This document shows, in pieces, positions 10,623 to 21,138 of a DNA stretch of 64,000 nucleotides. Made by a program: the position numbers and the translations under genes. Numbering within the stretch: the first letter of the stretch is position 1; the number at the start of each line of letters is the position of its first letter. The DNA comes from Coniella vitis (taxonomy: Eukaryota; Ascomycota; Sordariomycetes; Diaporthales; Schizoparmaceae): the NCBI GenBank assembly GCA_011317545.1, contig WUJK01000001.1, positions 3,515,001-3,579,000 of the forward strand. Reading direction: 5' to 3'. A model generated the notes under the pieces. That model was not told where the DNA came from. It saw only the letters and a program-made list of their open reading frames with translations, and ran no database searches.

Positions 10623-12744
10623 TCAAGCACCTGGAGGAGGTGGTGGGGGAGGCAGGTCACCCGGAGGTGGTGGCGGAGCGCTGTCGGACGGAGGAGGAGG
10701 AGGAGGGACAGCGGGGCCTCCAGAAAACTGTTGAATCAGAGCAGTCAGGTTGTCAGAAGGAGGCGCTGGCGGTGCGCCAAGTCCAGGAGGAGCACCCATT
10801 GCCGAAAAGCCCGGATATCCGCCTGAATATCCTCCGTAGGGTTGAGCCCCTGGTGGAGCTGTGGGAGCTTGATGCCAAGGAGCCGCTCCGGGGGGAGCCG
10901 GACCACCATATCCATGATTGTTATTGTTATTGTTGTTGTGTTGGTGATGGCCACCATGGTGATGATCACTGCCATGATTGTCGTGGTGGCGATCACGGCG
11001 ATCACGAGCCCAAGGAGCCGGGCCGCCGCTCGGCCCATCGTGCTCGCGCTCCTGGTTACGGCTGCGCCACGGAGCAGGTCCTCCCGTAGGACCTCGCTGC
11101 CACGGCTTGGCGTCCCCGTTAGAGTGAGATGCAGGGCCCGCCTCGATGCGTGCAGGGGCAGCACCCCCTCCAAGTTCTGCCATGAATTGCTATAGCTCAA
11201 TGTTAGTATCGGTTTCCAGTCAAGCCAAAACTCCACTCTGCTCAATCAAACTCACCTCGTAATCAGCGTCAGCCTCTCCTCCACCAATGCGTCCAGCGGG
11301 CCGGCCAGGGCCGTCGTTACGCCAGTTCTGGCCACGTTGCCTGTCAGGACAGTCACGAGCCATGTGTCCAGCGTTACCACAAACGCGGCAAATTATGCTA
11401 GCAGTGAAGTTCTGCTTCTCCGGACAGTCGTACTTTCGGTGTCCTATCTGACCACAGTTTTGACAAGCCTGGTTCTCATCATCACGAAGAGTGCCGTTAA
11501 GAGCTGCGAGCTCACGAAGCTGGTTGCGCTTGAGTTCGTTCTGGCCTTCGGGGATCGAGGCAGCCTGCAGTTATTTAGCTTTGAGAACGGTTTGAAAGGT
11601 ATGGGACGATTTGCACTTACAGTCTCGATAACGTTGTGTATCAGCTTCTTGGCCTTGTTGACCTTTTCCTCGGTATCGGCCATGATCAGACAGTGGAGGT
11701 CCTCTTCCTGGTTACTGGCATGAGCTGCATCAGAGCGACCCTTGCCCTCCTTGACGGAACCTTTACCACGAATGGCAATCTTTGCACCCGACTCGGTTTC
11801 CATCTTCTTCAAAGTGTTGCCACGAGGGCCGATGAGTAAACCAACTTGAGACAGGGAGAGCTAAGTGTTAGTATCGTTATCAGAAGAACAAATTTTGAAC
11901 GCACAGTTCAATCAGTGGGACAAGCCTGCGGAACAGTGCTGCTATTACGCGAAGTCTGAACACTCGCCAAGCTGCGGGGGGTTGGGACATGGTTAGAGAG
12001 GTTAGAGGGTTAGCAATCATACTGAAGTTAATCTCCGGGTAATCATTGACTGGAACATAGACTTTCTCTTGAGTCTTAGTAGGGCGCCTGTAATCCTGGG
12101 GTGGGTGATAGTTAGGAATGGTCTTCATCGCCTTTTCGATCAGCTTGTGACGTTCGTCTTCAAGTCGCTTTCGGTATCGGTACTCTCTCGTGTTGACACG
12201 TCGACCGTGGTTGTCGTACTGCGGGGCAGGCGAGGGCGATCTTTACAGTGGCTGTGTCAGCAGTTGGTAAATGGAAAGAAGAGAAGGACAAATGCTTACC
12301 TGTCGCCATCAGCAGGTACGACATCATCGATCTTGAGCTTCTGGCTAATTTCTTCGATTCGAAGATGAAGTGTATAGGCTTCAAGTTGCTCGCTGGTCAT
12401 GTTCGCCACGATAGCGGTAGGGAGTCCCATAAGGCCGGCTGCCTTATTCTCCGAGGCGTCACCCCATCGGTTGCGCTTCTTGCGGCGGCGAGGACCATCA
12501 GCGTCGGTTCCTAGAGAGAGGTCAGTAACAAAGCAATGATAGTCTGGGACGGGCAGGACCACGCACTAGGCTCAGGGCTGCGACCGCGCTTCATGTCGCG
12601 GTCGGGGACCCCAGAAAAGCCGTTGGTAGGCGCCGAAATGCTGCCATCGTTCTCGTCTCTGGCATCTCCGTCGCCGCCGAACCTGCGGGACTTTCCTAAG
12701 GGAATGTTGTTGGAACCCGTAATTCCTTGGTTTCGCCACGACAT
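10623..12744 (-). CDS. bbp: branchpoint-bridging protein BBP/SF1
   Basis: Six exons, 12744-12567, 12510-12300, 12240-12023, 11844-11621, 11564-11256 and 11189-10623, give 568 residues. BBP binds the intron branch-site sequence and bridges it to U2AF in the early spliceosome (family knowledge). In order, the protein shows a U2AF-ligand motif with KKRNRW near residue 70, an RSPSPAP motif and helix-hairpin segment (REYRYRKRLEDERHKLIE), a KH-QUA2 domain at about 185-277 with the GPRG loop (IGLLIGPRGNTLKKME), and two CCHC zinc knuckles, C311-C314-H319-C324 and C336-C339-H344-C349. The tail is rich in Pro, Gly and His with an Asn run and ends in polyproline blocks. Introns fall at consistent phases. 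The third is 178 bases long and has several internal AG sites, so alternative acceptor use is possible. Confidence 0.95.
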
Positions 12745-13278
12745 CTTGATGGCTCTGCACGGTTGTGCGGTCGTGATGGATAAGAAGTTTGATGAGAAAG
12801 TTGTCGGCGGTCTTGCCTCTGGGAGTTTGGAGATTTTTTGGCGAGTTTAAAAGGACAGGCTTTTGAACAACACTGGAACTCCCGGGCCGTTGGATGACTA
12901 AGCTTGCTAAGCCCCTCTTTGGATGTACCGCCCGTCCTAAGCAGGCAGCAAGTTCAATATTGAGAGGAACAAAAAAGCTTGCAATTGTATGTATGTTCTC
13001 TTGGTGGCTAATAGGCAACACTGGGCAGTGCTGAGTTTCCCAGTAAGGACTTAAGTGAGTGGCGGAAAGATCTCCGGATGATAAATAGGCCCACATCGCC
13101 TTAGCACCTTTCTTCGACCTAAGCACTTCGTTCCTGAGCCAACACACAAAAAAGGTCTACTTAAGGAAGGCAGGCCTGGAACGCTATGCCGGTGCCATGA
13201 AAAGTTGGCACAGCCCCAAGAATCATCGACTTATTGTTTACAAACTACGAAAAGCAGCCCTCTAGACCGATATCCAGT
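12745..13278. other. BBP promoter region
   Basis: This stretch lies between the GST stop and the BBP start, both on the minus strand. I see no separate gene. A long minus-strand frame across 12572-13147 is an alternative frame of BBP exon 1 plus its leader and has no family motif. Confidence 0.55.
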
Positions 13279-14474
13279 TCATTTCTTGGAATCCTCCTTC
13301 ATGCCGGCTTGCACCCAGTTGCGGGCACTCTCCGCCTTCGCATCCAGTTCCTCTTCGCTCAGCTTGGCCATTTCGAATGCGCTATGCTTCGTGGGGATAT
13401 GGCGCCCCTGCTCAAATCCTGGGCGCTCAAGCAGCTTGTACAACCATTTCTTCAGATTTGGGAACTCCTCAATATCCACCCCGGCCCATTCTTCACGTAG
13501 TTTGTATTAGCCACCGTGTCGTGTTGGACTGCTGATTTTCTCCTGTACGGTACTTACTGGCAGAAGACACCCAGCCCCAAGAGCTGATATCAGCAATAGT
13601 GACCCTGTCGCCGACAAGGAAGCCTGACGTGGACTTGGCCAGAGCGGTGTCCAGAACGCGGTCTGTTAAGCATCAGAAGATGAGCGCCGAAGACGAGAAG
13701 AGCAGCCACTTACAAAGGCGACGTGTTTCGTTCTGGTAGCGCGAGATGCCATATGGAATTTTTTCGGGGGCATAGCGTGTGAAGTGGTTAGCCTGTCCTT
13801 GCATAGGTCCGAGACCTCCCATTTGCCAGTGCAGCTGTGAATGTTGTTAGTACCCGCGAAACTGACCACCTCACGACGCAGTTCAACTTCAGGAACTCAC
13901 CCAGTTGTTGACCTCATAATACTCCTTTGAGCCATGTGGGTACGAGACCTTGTGGTCGGGGTCGTATCGGTCTGTAAGATATTGCAGAATCGAGCCGGAT
14001 TCGAACAAGCGAATGGTTGAGCCATCTGTGAACTTGTCCGTCAAGGCCGGAATCTAAGGCTCATGGGTCAGTCAACCTTTAATGTCAAAATCGACTGAGA
14101 TATGAGTAGGGTCTTACCCTGCCATTTGGGTTGATCTCAAGAAACCAATCCTCCTGTTCACCAGTTAGTAGCGAATTCCTGCGGACAATACGTGTTGATT
14201 GTTAGTTAGTAGCACCTTTTGCGTGTTCTTAGAGAACTCAATGTTGGTAGTCTAGTCCGGTCTCTATGTCAGAATGATCGATTCATTTTAGACTAACGGC
14301 TCCGGCATCTGACCTTGTATTGCAAACCGAGCTCCTCCAGGAGAATGGTCACCTTGATGCCATTGGGGGTTCCGGCAGTGTCTGCAAGGGTTAGTCGGCC
14401 TCACCACAAACGTGGGGCTCGACGTGTAGGGGAGAGGCTATCTCACAGAGGTGAATGTCAGTTTGGGTTGCCAT
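13279..14474 (-). CDS. glutathione S-transferase, Ure2-like
   Basis: Eight exons, 14474-14447, 14381-14314, 14251-14216, 14153-14118, 14053-13901, 13834-13714, 13662-13558 and 13490-13279, give 252 residues. The thioredoxin-fold domain begins HLYTAGTPNGIKVTILLEELGLQYK and continues FSKNTQKEDWFLEINPNGRIPALTD and RLFESGSILQYL, all typical of Ure2p-like fungal GSTs. The helical C-terminal domain contains LHWQMGGLGPMQGQANHF and the FLVGDRVTIADISSWGWV capping motif. It should conjugate glutathione or reduce peroxides in the cytosol (family knowledge). Exons 1, 3 and 4 are only 28, 36 and 36 bases. All seven introns are GT...AG. In exon 4 the nearer upstream AG would introduce a stop, so the acceptor at 14154 is the one that works. 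Confidence 0.9.
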
Positions 14475-15552
14475 TTTGAGATGAACTTGAATATTTCGAA
14501 GTCTTGCTGTCATTTGGCCCTGTTCGAGTTCTAACAAGCGTAGTGCCTGGCTAGAATTTATGCTCGCGGCTGCGGAGGATATGCTTGGTCATCCTAGACA
14601 ACGTCAACGTAGCTTAGAAATCACGACTTCGCGGGCCCCGCTCTGGCTGCTGCACCATGTATGTTCTGGATGTCCGGTCTGCCAAACAAATACGCTAATC
14701 GTGGTCTGTCCTTAGCAACTATGTCAGCTTGACTGGACATGCTGAGAGTTACAAATTCTGAGTCAATCTCCATGACAGGAACACCAGCAGGAGGACGAGC
14801 AAATGAGTGGTGCATAGAATCAATTGCTGTACTGGTCTGGGCCAAAGTGGGTTGGTTGCCGACATGAGTCCTGCTCAGTGCTATCCACCTCCTCGCTTGT
14901 AATGAACGCCCTTCCGGCTGCGAAGAGATTTGGATGATTAATATCGTATATTTACAGTAGACATGATTATCCTCGGACCAGGAATCAAGAGGTCAAATAC
15001 GCTTATTGACGTGAGTGACCTTGTGCTGTCTGTTAAAGGGCGCACCTTAAGGGCAGTCGGAAATTACATTATGGCAATGCAACATTTAGTACCGAAGCAT
15101 CTCGTAAGTCTTGAGGCCTGTACTATATGAATTTTGCCTATATATACGCTTTTTGGCAAATGCTGTTTGAAGATCAAGTTGTGTCTGATTTCTTGATGAG
15201 GATTTGAACATTTTCTCTTTTAAAGGGCATTTGCTGCACCATTTATTCCAGCAAAAAGTCGTGCTGATAACTGATGACTATTGCAAGTACCAGCAAGTGG
15301 CCCTATATTAAACCCACGATAGAATTTCAAGGCCACACCAATAACTCAAGATTCAAAAGCTTATTACGGAAAGAAGTTAATACTAGAAGATTTCATATAT
15401 CAGCGACCGCAAGATTACAGCAGGTATATATGGCCAGGGCATTTCGTTCCTCGGACCTGCAGAGTCCTGGGATCCACCCCAATAGCATTATGCTTCATTT
15501 ACTGTGGGTATATGAGTCACATTATTTTTGCAAAGAACACAGAACAAAAACA
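14475..15552. other. AT-rich intergenic region
   Basis: This is the GST promoter side passing into AT-rich sequence. A 74-codon minus-strand frame at 14621-14845 has no recognisable motif and I do not call it. Nothing else is evident. Confidence 0.5.
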
Positions 15553-15624
15553 AGCTACGTAGCTCAGGGGAAGAGCGCCGGGCTCATAACCCGGAGGACG
15601 TTGGATCGAAACCAATCGTAGCTA
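15553..15624 (+). tRNA. tRNA-iMet: initiator tRNA-Met (anticodon CAT)
   Basis: The 72-base cloverleaf folds fully. The acceptor stem pairs AGCTACG with CGTAGCT, the D stem pairs GCTC with GAGC, and the anticodon stem pairs CCGGG with CCCGG around a CTCATAA loop with anticodon CAT. The T stem pairs GTTGG with CCAAT around an ATCGAAA loop. Features of eukaryotic initiator tRNA are present: an A1-T72 first pair, three consecutive G:C pairs under the anticodon loop, and A54/A60 in the T loop. There is no intron and no encoded CCA. The internal A and B boxes for RNA polymerase III lie in the D and T arms. A T-containing stretch follows within about 15 bases and may act as terminator. Confidence 0.95.
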
Positions 15625-16267
15625 ACAGTTTATTATTTTGCTTCATTTTTGCGTATGATCCAGATGATGATTTTATTTTCTTTATCATACTGGGTGTAGT
15701 ACTTTTCTTCTTGAAAGCACTTTTTAGCACAGGACTCAGTTTTGTCTAAAGCTACAAATTCTCACTTTTTGCTGTCTAACTACTACTTCCTTCTAGCAGG
15801 CACCATCTCCTATCAATTCGCGAATTCTGAACAAGTAACGTATATAGTACAAATAGTTTGTTGCGCTGGTAACCATACTTAGACATACTTTTGCCAGGAG
15901 TCTCAGGTTTGAGGCAGTCAGAGCCTGTCAATTATGAGAATCACTGCTGCAAGCCTTGGTCGCTGGAATAATGACAATGAATGACTGGTACAGCCACCTT
16001 CTAGGGTATAGAAGTGCTATGCTCTGTTCTGCTCACATTCTCTTGTCTTTATACTGTTCTAATGCATACCAATACGATGCCATCCCATTGTTTTGGAGGA
16101 AGAGTGTTCCGTTTGCCCCATGGGCAGCCCTTGCTGGAGTCTTGGCCGTAGCGTCCAATCATTCTACATAGGACACTGTTTCAAAGGAAACCCCCGGCGG
16201 CGTGGCCGTCGTTCACGGACTTATCCAATATGTGAAATTTTGATAGTGTTGCTTTGTCCGAGTTCTT
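15625..16267. other. AT-rich island downstream of the tRNA
   Basis: This stretch is AT-rich and holds only short, frame-shifting open frames. One (about 15956-16171) has a hydrophobic run ending WAALAGVLAVASNHST. It could be a degraded coding sequence, but I cannot build a spliced gene from it. Confidence 0.4.
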
Positions 16268-16579
16268 TTGAGCCATATCCTCGGCAGCAGTATACTCCAG
16301 TCACCTTTGGTCGCTTTTTCACGGACGTACGATAAGGTGAAGGAGATGCTTTATCCTCAGCAAGGGCAGACACCATTTTCCAAGACAGTATTTCTCACAC
16401 GAGAAGTAAAATTAAAAAGTGAAAGATTTAAAAAAAATCTACGTGAATTATCTGCTACAGAATTGACCCGTTACGGTAAATACATTTCGTGGAGTAAATA
16501 TCGAGAAGCAGAGCAACGCTTTCAGGATGCCCTGCGAATGTTGACTGGGACCCGTTTGCATGACATCAAGGGGGACTGA
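16268..16579 (+). pseudogene. orphan AT-rich ORF or gene remnant
   Basis: This frame encodes 103 codons and ends in TGA at 16579. Residues 33-103 look protein-like: charged and helical, with FLTREVKLKSERFKKNLREL and KYREAEQRFQDALRML. The codons are strongly A/T-ending, unlike neighbouring genes, which prefer C/G-ending codons. I do not recognise the family. The upstream frame near 16000-16170 is hydrophobic, and the two could be pieces of one small decayed membrane-protein gene. Other possibilities are chance coding potential in AT-rich DNA or a fragment from a foreign or mobile source. Confidence 0.3.
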
Positions 16580-16722
16580 GACAAGGGTCGCGACGGCCCC
16601 GCTAAAATTTCTTATCGCGATAGCCCGTCACCGTAACCCATACCGTCAAGATTTCCGCCATGTGTGGTAAGAGATTCCCTTCCAAAACATCCCATACACA
16701 CAGGACCACACAAACAGTCAAG

Positions 16723-17414
16723 ATGGCTAAAATAAATACAAAGAAGAGCAAACGTAAGAGCTTCCCCCCGTCAGATTTTCTTTGAGATAACAAGGCTTTC
16801 TTCCGCCTATCCACATTAATCAACATGAAATTAATTTTTTTTTTTAAAAAAAAACAGCCCCTTCTATCCACTCCCGCGCCGCACGCCGCGCCACCTCCCC
16901 CTCCATCAACACCGACAAGTCGCTCAAGGCTGTCCAAGCGCCAGAGGAGTCCCTCAACCAGCGACCTTCCGTTCTGGGTCTCTACCAGAATGCCGGCGTT
17001 AGCAAAAAAACCAAGCGCGGCCGCAAGGCGGTGCTGAGCTCCCGGGCGCGCAAACGGCACGAGCGTGGCCTTGAGCGGGCAGAGGAGATCGTCGACAGGA
17101 CAGCAAACAAGGTTGCCAAGAGCAAGCAGTCTGCGCGCAACATTGATACCCGCAGGAAGGCGTGGGACGAAATTAACGCGTCGGTGGCCGGGGAGAAGGG
17201 GATGGGCATGAATAAGTTTGCTGGTCTGATGGATGCGCAAGACGACGATGTTGATGACAACGAGAGTGATGGAGCACTTGAGTTGGACGACGAGATGGAA
17301 GATATGCAACAGCCCAAAGCTGGTAAGGCGGCTAGGGGGATGAAAGCAACTGCCCCAGCCCCAGCAGCCCCAGCGCCGCCGCAAGACGATGGCGACGATG
17401 ACGAGATTCTTTGA
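16723..17414 (+). CDS. alb1: ribosome biogenesis protein Alb1
   Basis: Two exons, 16723-16753 and 16858-17414, give 195 residues. The first exon encodes only MAKINTKKSK plus one base. The second opens with PSIHSRAARRATSPSINTDKSLK, the hallmark N-terminus of fungal Alb1, and continues with the basic helix RARKRHERGLERAEEIVDRTANKVAKSK. Alb1 is a shuttling factor that accompanies pre-60S particles with Arx1 and assists nuclear export and maturation (family knowledge). The C-terminus is acidic with an Ala/Pro stretch and ends DDGDDDEIL. The 104-base intron ends in an unusual T11A9 tract directly before the CAG acceptor (16835-16857). Confidence 0.9.
16835..16854. repeat. T11A9 palindromic tract at a 3' splice site
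   Basis: Eleven T residues are followed by nine A residues, directly before the CAG acceptor of the Alb1 intron. The T part can serve as the polypyrimidine tract. A similar T9A10 tract lies at 23554-23572 in non-coding DNA. Confidence 0.85.
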
Positions 17415-17829
17415 GGCATTGAACGGGACAGGGAGAGGAAATTCGGCATCGACACATTTCAATACCAGGCGTTGGGGATCTGATACCAATTGAAATCAAA
17501 CATGTTTTCTGTTCTTGCGGCTGCACTCTGGTCTCTAATTGTTTTGACTAGGCCGATACTAATCCCCATTCTGGATTCGTGTTCCTGGAGAATACTCAAT
17601 AGCGCATAGGCGAGTCGTCAATACCAATTGCGCCATAGTCTCAAGCCGGTAATGCATCTGTCATTCCCGGCCTGTATACATCAGGTTGCACTATGGGTAT
17701 ATTTCCAGCTCAATCACTCAAGCTGTCTGGCCAGCTCTTAGACTTCGTCATAGAGCTGGAGACGAATCTCGCCGGCTAGGGCTCTTTCGCCCCGTCTCTT
17801 CGATCAGCCTGATCGATAACCCACGTGAG
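17415..17829. other. convergent 3' intergenic region
   Basis: This lies between the Alb1 stop (+) and the stop of the two-helix membrane protein (-). I see no gene or repeat in it. Confidence 0.6.
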
Positions 17830-19553
17830 TTACTGTCTGTCCGGTGATGAACTCCACGAGTCCGGTCTTTCTAATGAGATGCAGAGATCTCCGATTGGCG
17901 CACCAAGCTCGACATCACACCAAGCCTCTTCAGATGCCTCCGACGTAGGCGATGCCGACGAGTAACCACTGTCTCCTGACCAAACCGCTGAGAAGGGGCT
18001 AACAATATGAAGCTTGTGGCCGGAGTGTCTTCTGAGGTATTCAGGAGCGTGGTATATTTGGACCAGTTTCCTATGCGGATTGCTCGTCGTTTTTACGTCG
18101 GCATGGCGCTCCTGCAAGAACAAGGCCGGTGATTGCCATGGTGACTGGACAGGAGTGAGCACCTGTTCGGTGGAGGATGGCTTGGAGAGATCCGCCCATT
18201 CGATGACGCCGCTTGCGACCAAATCCAGCAGATCTGGCTCTTGGACAAGCACCATGTGCACGTTAGAAACTTCGGCACCAGCTGTCCTTGGAATTGATCC
18301 AGCCTCGTTTTGCTGCTGCTGCTGCTGCTGCTTCTTCGATGACGCCCCAGAGGTCTCACTCCTTGTCTGCACACCAGCAGGCGTGTTTTCTGGCGCGCGC
18401 CCCACCTGGTTGGTCCGCAAGCCCTGGTCATTCGCCGCATCTCTCTCGGACCAAGAAGGTTGGGGCCGCGGCCCACGCACAGGTATATCGCTCGGTCGTG
18501 AATATTTCCCGGGCGCAGAAGATTCCAGTCGTTGGGCCGATGCCTGCGGTTGTAGCTGTGGCTGTGGCTGTGGCTGGAATGCTCGATTGCGGCGCGCCTC
18601 ATCTGGACCTTCCATGATATCCAGTCGCTGAGGAAGAGGTTGGCTCAGGCCTATACGAAGAGGCCCGGGCACAGCAGACTCCGTGAGGCCGGAGTGGTAC
18701 TGAACGCGGTAAGGATATGGTTTGGCTTGATTAGTCGTTGAAGTAGAATATCCGGTGGTGAGTTCGCTCATTGGCGCTGCAGACGGCAGGAATGCTGAGG
18801 TTTGGGTTGAAGAAATTGATGAGATCCGTTGCCCAGGAGGATGATAGGCTCTGATAGGGGTGCGAGGAAGAACTGGACGAGTAGCAGGAGGTTGCTGGCT
18901 GCGTTGGCGATGCGCGTGTAGTTGTTCTGTGTTGTTGATGTTCACAATCGCAGGATCTGTGTTCTAATTGAGTGGTTAGTCTCCTATGATGTACTTGGAC
19001 GTTTTGAGAGAGAGAGAAAAGAAGAAAAAACTGCCAGACAAGATGTCTAGTCAGCAACATCACTAACTTGTTCAGTTTTACTTCCACGTTCTTGCCGAGC
19101 AGCCATCCCTTGCATCTCGATATCCTCAAAGCCACCGCGGCCACGACTCGTTCTCATCATTGGACCTGGCATTCTCAACCTGGGGTCGTCCATAAAGGCA
19201 GCCGCCGCTCTTGGTGTCACTATCCGCGACGCTGTCGTCGCACCACCACCCTCTCCTCGTCCTCCCGCGCCTTCTCCACCCCCTTCATCATTCTCAGCAC
19301 TCTTATCTATCCGCAAGCAGCACCGTAGCGCCGAAAGACAAGCGACGAAAATGGCGATTAGCACAAAAGTGAGAGTACTAAAAACTGCAATCCATGCTGT
19401 CGGGAGATTACCCGCCGTAGCGACCATCACGCCAAAGATGGTCAGGGAGAGGGCGCTGAAGGCAAAGGGAATATAGAGTCTGGCTGTATCGTGAACGACC
19501 ATGCGGAAGAGTGCCGTGCGGTGGCAATGCTGGTGATTGGCGTAGGTAGACAT
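17830..19553 (-). CDS. two-helix membrane protein with long disordered tail
   Basis: Two exons, 19553-19068 and 18963-17830, give 539 residues with a 104-base GT...AG intron. Residues 27-47 and about 52-76 are hydrophobic and should form a membrane hairpin, followed by a CC pair that could be palmitoylated. The rest is low in complexity: a Gly/Glu-rich stretch, a Pro/Ser/Gln-rich part, a glutamine run encoded by CAG repeats (near 18310-18333), and a more conserved-looking C-terminus with VHMVLVQEPDLLDLVASGVIEWADLSKPSS and YHAPEYLRRHSGHKLHIVSPFSAVWSGDSGYSSASP. I do not recognise the family. Joining at the AG before AACACAGAT keeps the frame, while the next AG would give an early stop. Confidence 0.75.
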
Positions 19554-19992
19554 ACTTGAAAATGCTCGTCGCTAATACTGATGACTGGACTTCTCAAGGT
19601 TGACTTCCACTTGTCTACTGGCGTGCTGCATTCCTAGATAGATTGAGTGTCTGGTCGAATGGGAGCTCGAGAGTATGAACTATCGTGACCTATAACGATA
19701 TATATATACACCTTGCTGGCTTCCAATATCTGTCTCCACGAAGGAGAGTTCCGTATCGAATAGCGTTATGGGTTTGTTCAAAGGCTTACAAGGGGTTTGA
19801 ACGGCAATCTACCAGGACGTGAAACAAACAAAGGTAATGATTGAAACCGCCAGTGTCCACGAACAAGCACAAGTGGGCAGTACACAATAAAGAATGCAGT
19901 TGTGAGGCTGTACAGCTAACATGCAACAGCATTGTAGTCAAGTATCCTTGATTGTGTTGAGGAATAGGTAACGTAGGCAGACTTAGTAATTC
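19554..19992. other. intergenic region
   Basis: This lies between the start of the two-helix protein and the stop of the next minus-strand gene. It includes a short TATATATATA run near 19700. No gene is evident. Confidence 0.5.
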
Positions 19993-21138
19993 TCATTGTA
20001 CGCCATGCTCGTCCGGTCGCCACCTTGCATCTGCCTCCATCTCGTGCACTTGATCTGGCGAAGCCTCTTGATAGAGCAAATAGGCCCCCCGAGGGCGCTC
20101 GAGCTCACCCCAGTGACTAGATGACACTGGTGTTGCCGGCAGTTCCACCGGGGTTCGGTTGATGCTTGAAGGCACCCAGCTCAATAAAGATTTCCGCTTC
20201 CTCTTGGGTATCTGATATGGTTCCTTTGGAGGTAATGGCGGCGGCGGAGGTGAGCGTTCGGGTGGTGCAAGCTTCTGCCCAGCAAGCGTCGATGCTGACC
20301 TGGCGTGGACCGGAACGGCTGGCCTGGTCGGCCTGTTGTGGTTGCCAAGGTCTCTGTTCATTTCAATGGCGCGTTTGGCATTCCTTCTCCTAACAATTGC
20401 ATAGGCTATGATACCCCCGATACACGCGACAGCGGCAGCTGTTGATCCGGCTGCGATGCCGACCATGCGACGTCTTGATGCTGCAGAGGCTGACGACGAG
20501 CTAGTAGTCGTGTATTCAGGCTCTACAGTTGCGGAAGCCAGCATCAGTCCCGTGTTAGTTCCGGTGGCGGTGTTGGACGAGGCAGATGAGGAGGAGGACG
20601 GGTCTGTGACCAATGTGCTGGTCCCATCTACGACACAGGTCGATTTGGATGTCTCGCTCTCGTTCACGTTGCAGGCATAACCGAATGGACAGCATCCACT
20701 GCCACAGGTTGGCAGTTCTCCAGTCAAGTTGGTTGTGTGAACAGACGTGGAAGGATGCGCCGTTGCGTTGAGCGAGGTGATATCGCAGGTTATGGTCTCA
20801 ATCGAAGAACAGTCCTCGTTATCGGGACAGCAGAGGACAGTTGTATTGTCGGCCAAGGCATTACATGAATTGCCGCTTGGGCAGCAGAAGTTGCTCGGGA
20901 GGCCATTGCCGCATTGCGTGTAATTGGCCGGGCAAATATCGCTAGTTGTTCGTCGCCAGTCTTGGAAGAACGAGTCGATATGTTGTCGTCGGTGATGGAA
21001 AGCCGCGTTGTCGTAGTGAAAGCCCTTTGGTTTCGGCGAGGTCAGGTCTGCATCTCCAATCCCGGCAGCGAGAGTCGAAGAGAGACACAATATGCTGAAC
21101 AAGAGCAGAACAGCAACAAATGATAAATTGGAATGCAT
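19993..21138 (-). CDS. cysteine-rich single-pass type I membrane protein
   Basis: A single exon encodes 381 residues from the ATG at 21138. The frame is open upstream to 21384, but the downstream start gives a clear signal peptide (MHSNLSFVAVLLLFSILCLSSTLAA), so I prefer it. The extracellular part (about 26-210) has 14 cysteines in blocks such as NFCCPSGNSC, LCCPDNEDC and CGSGCCPFGYAC, plus several N-glycosylation sequons and a Ser/Thr-rich stalk. A membrane helix spans about 225-250 and is followed by RRRNAK and a cytoplasmic tail with a PPPPPLPP stretch. The layout resembles wall-stress or adhesion sensors of filamentous ascomycetes. I do not assign a named family. A TACATAGTA motif lies about 270 bases upstream of the start. 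Confidence 0.8.
   Translation of the reverse strand: MHSNLSFVAVLLLFSILCLSSTLAAGIGDADLTSPKPKGFHYDNAAFHHRRQHIDSFFQDWRRTTSDICPANYTQCGNGLPSNFCCPSGNSCNALADNTTVLCCPDNEDCSSIETITCDITSLNATAHPSTSVHTTNLTGELPTCGSGCCPFGYACNVNESETSKSTCVVDGTSTLVTDPSSSSSASSNTATGTNTGLMLASATVEPEYTTTSSSSASAASRRRMVGIAAGSTAAAVACIGGIIAYAIVRRRNAKRAIEMNRDLGNHNRPTRPAVPVHARSASTLAGQKLAPPERSPPPPPLPPKEPYQIPKRKRKSLLSWVPSSINRTPVELPATPVSSSHWGELERPRGAYLLYQEASPDQVHEMEADARWRPDEHGVQ

Noticed and set aside
12572..13147. 191-codon minus-strand ORF before BBP
   Set aside because: It overlaps BBP exon 1 in a different frame and shows no recognisable protein pattern.
16602..17489. 295-codon frame antisense to Alb1
   Set aside because: It mirrors the codon bias of Alb1 on the opposite strand, and the Alb1 frame has clear family motifs.
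18014..18631. 205-codon frame antisense to the two-helix protein
   Set aside because: Its cysteine and alanine runs come from the complement of the CAG repeat and Pro/Gln-rich coding sequence. It is not a gene.
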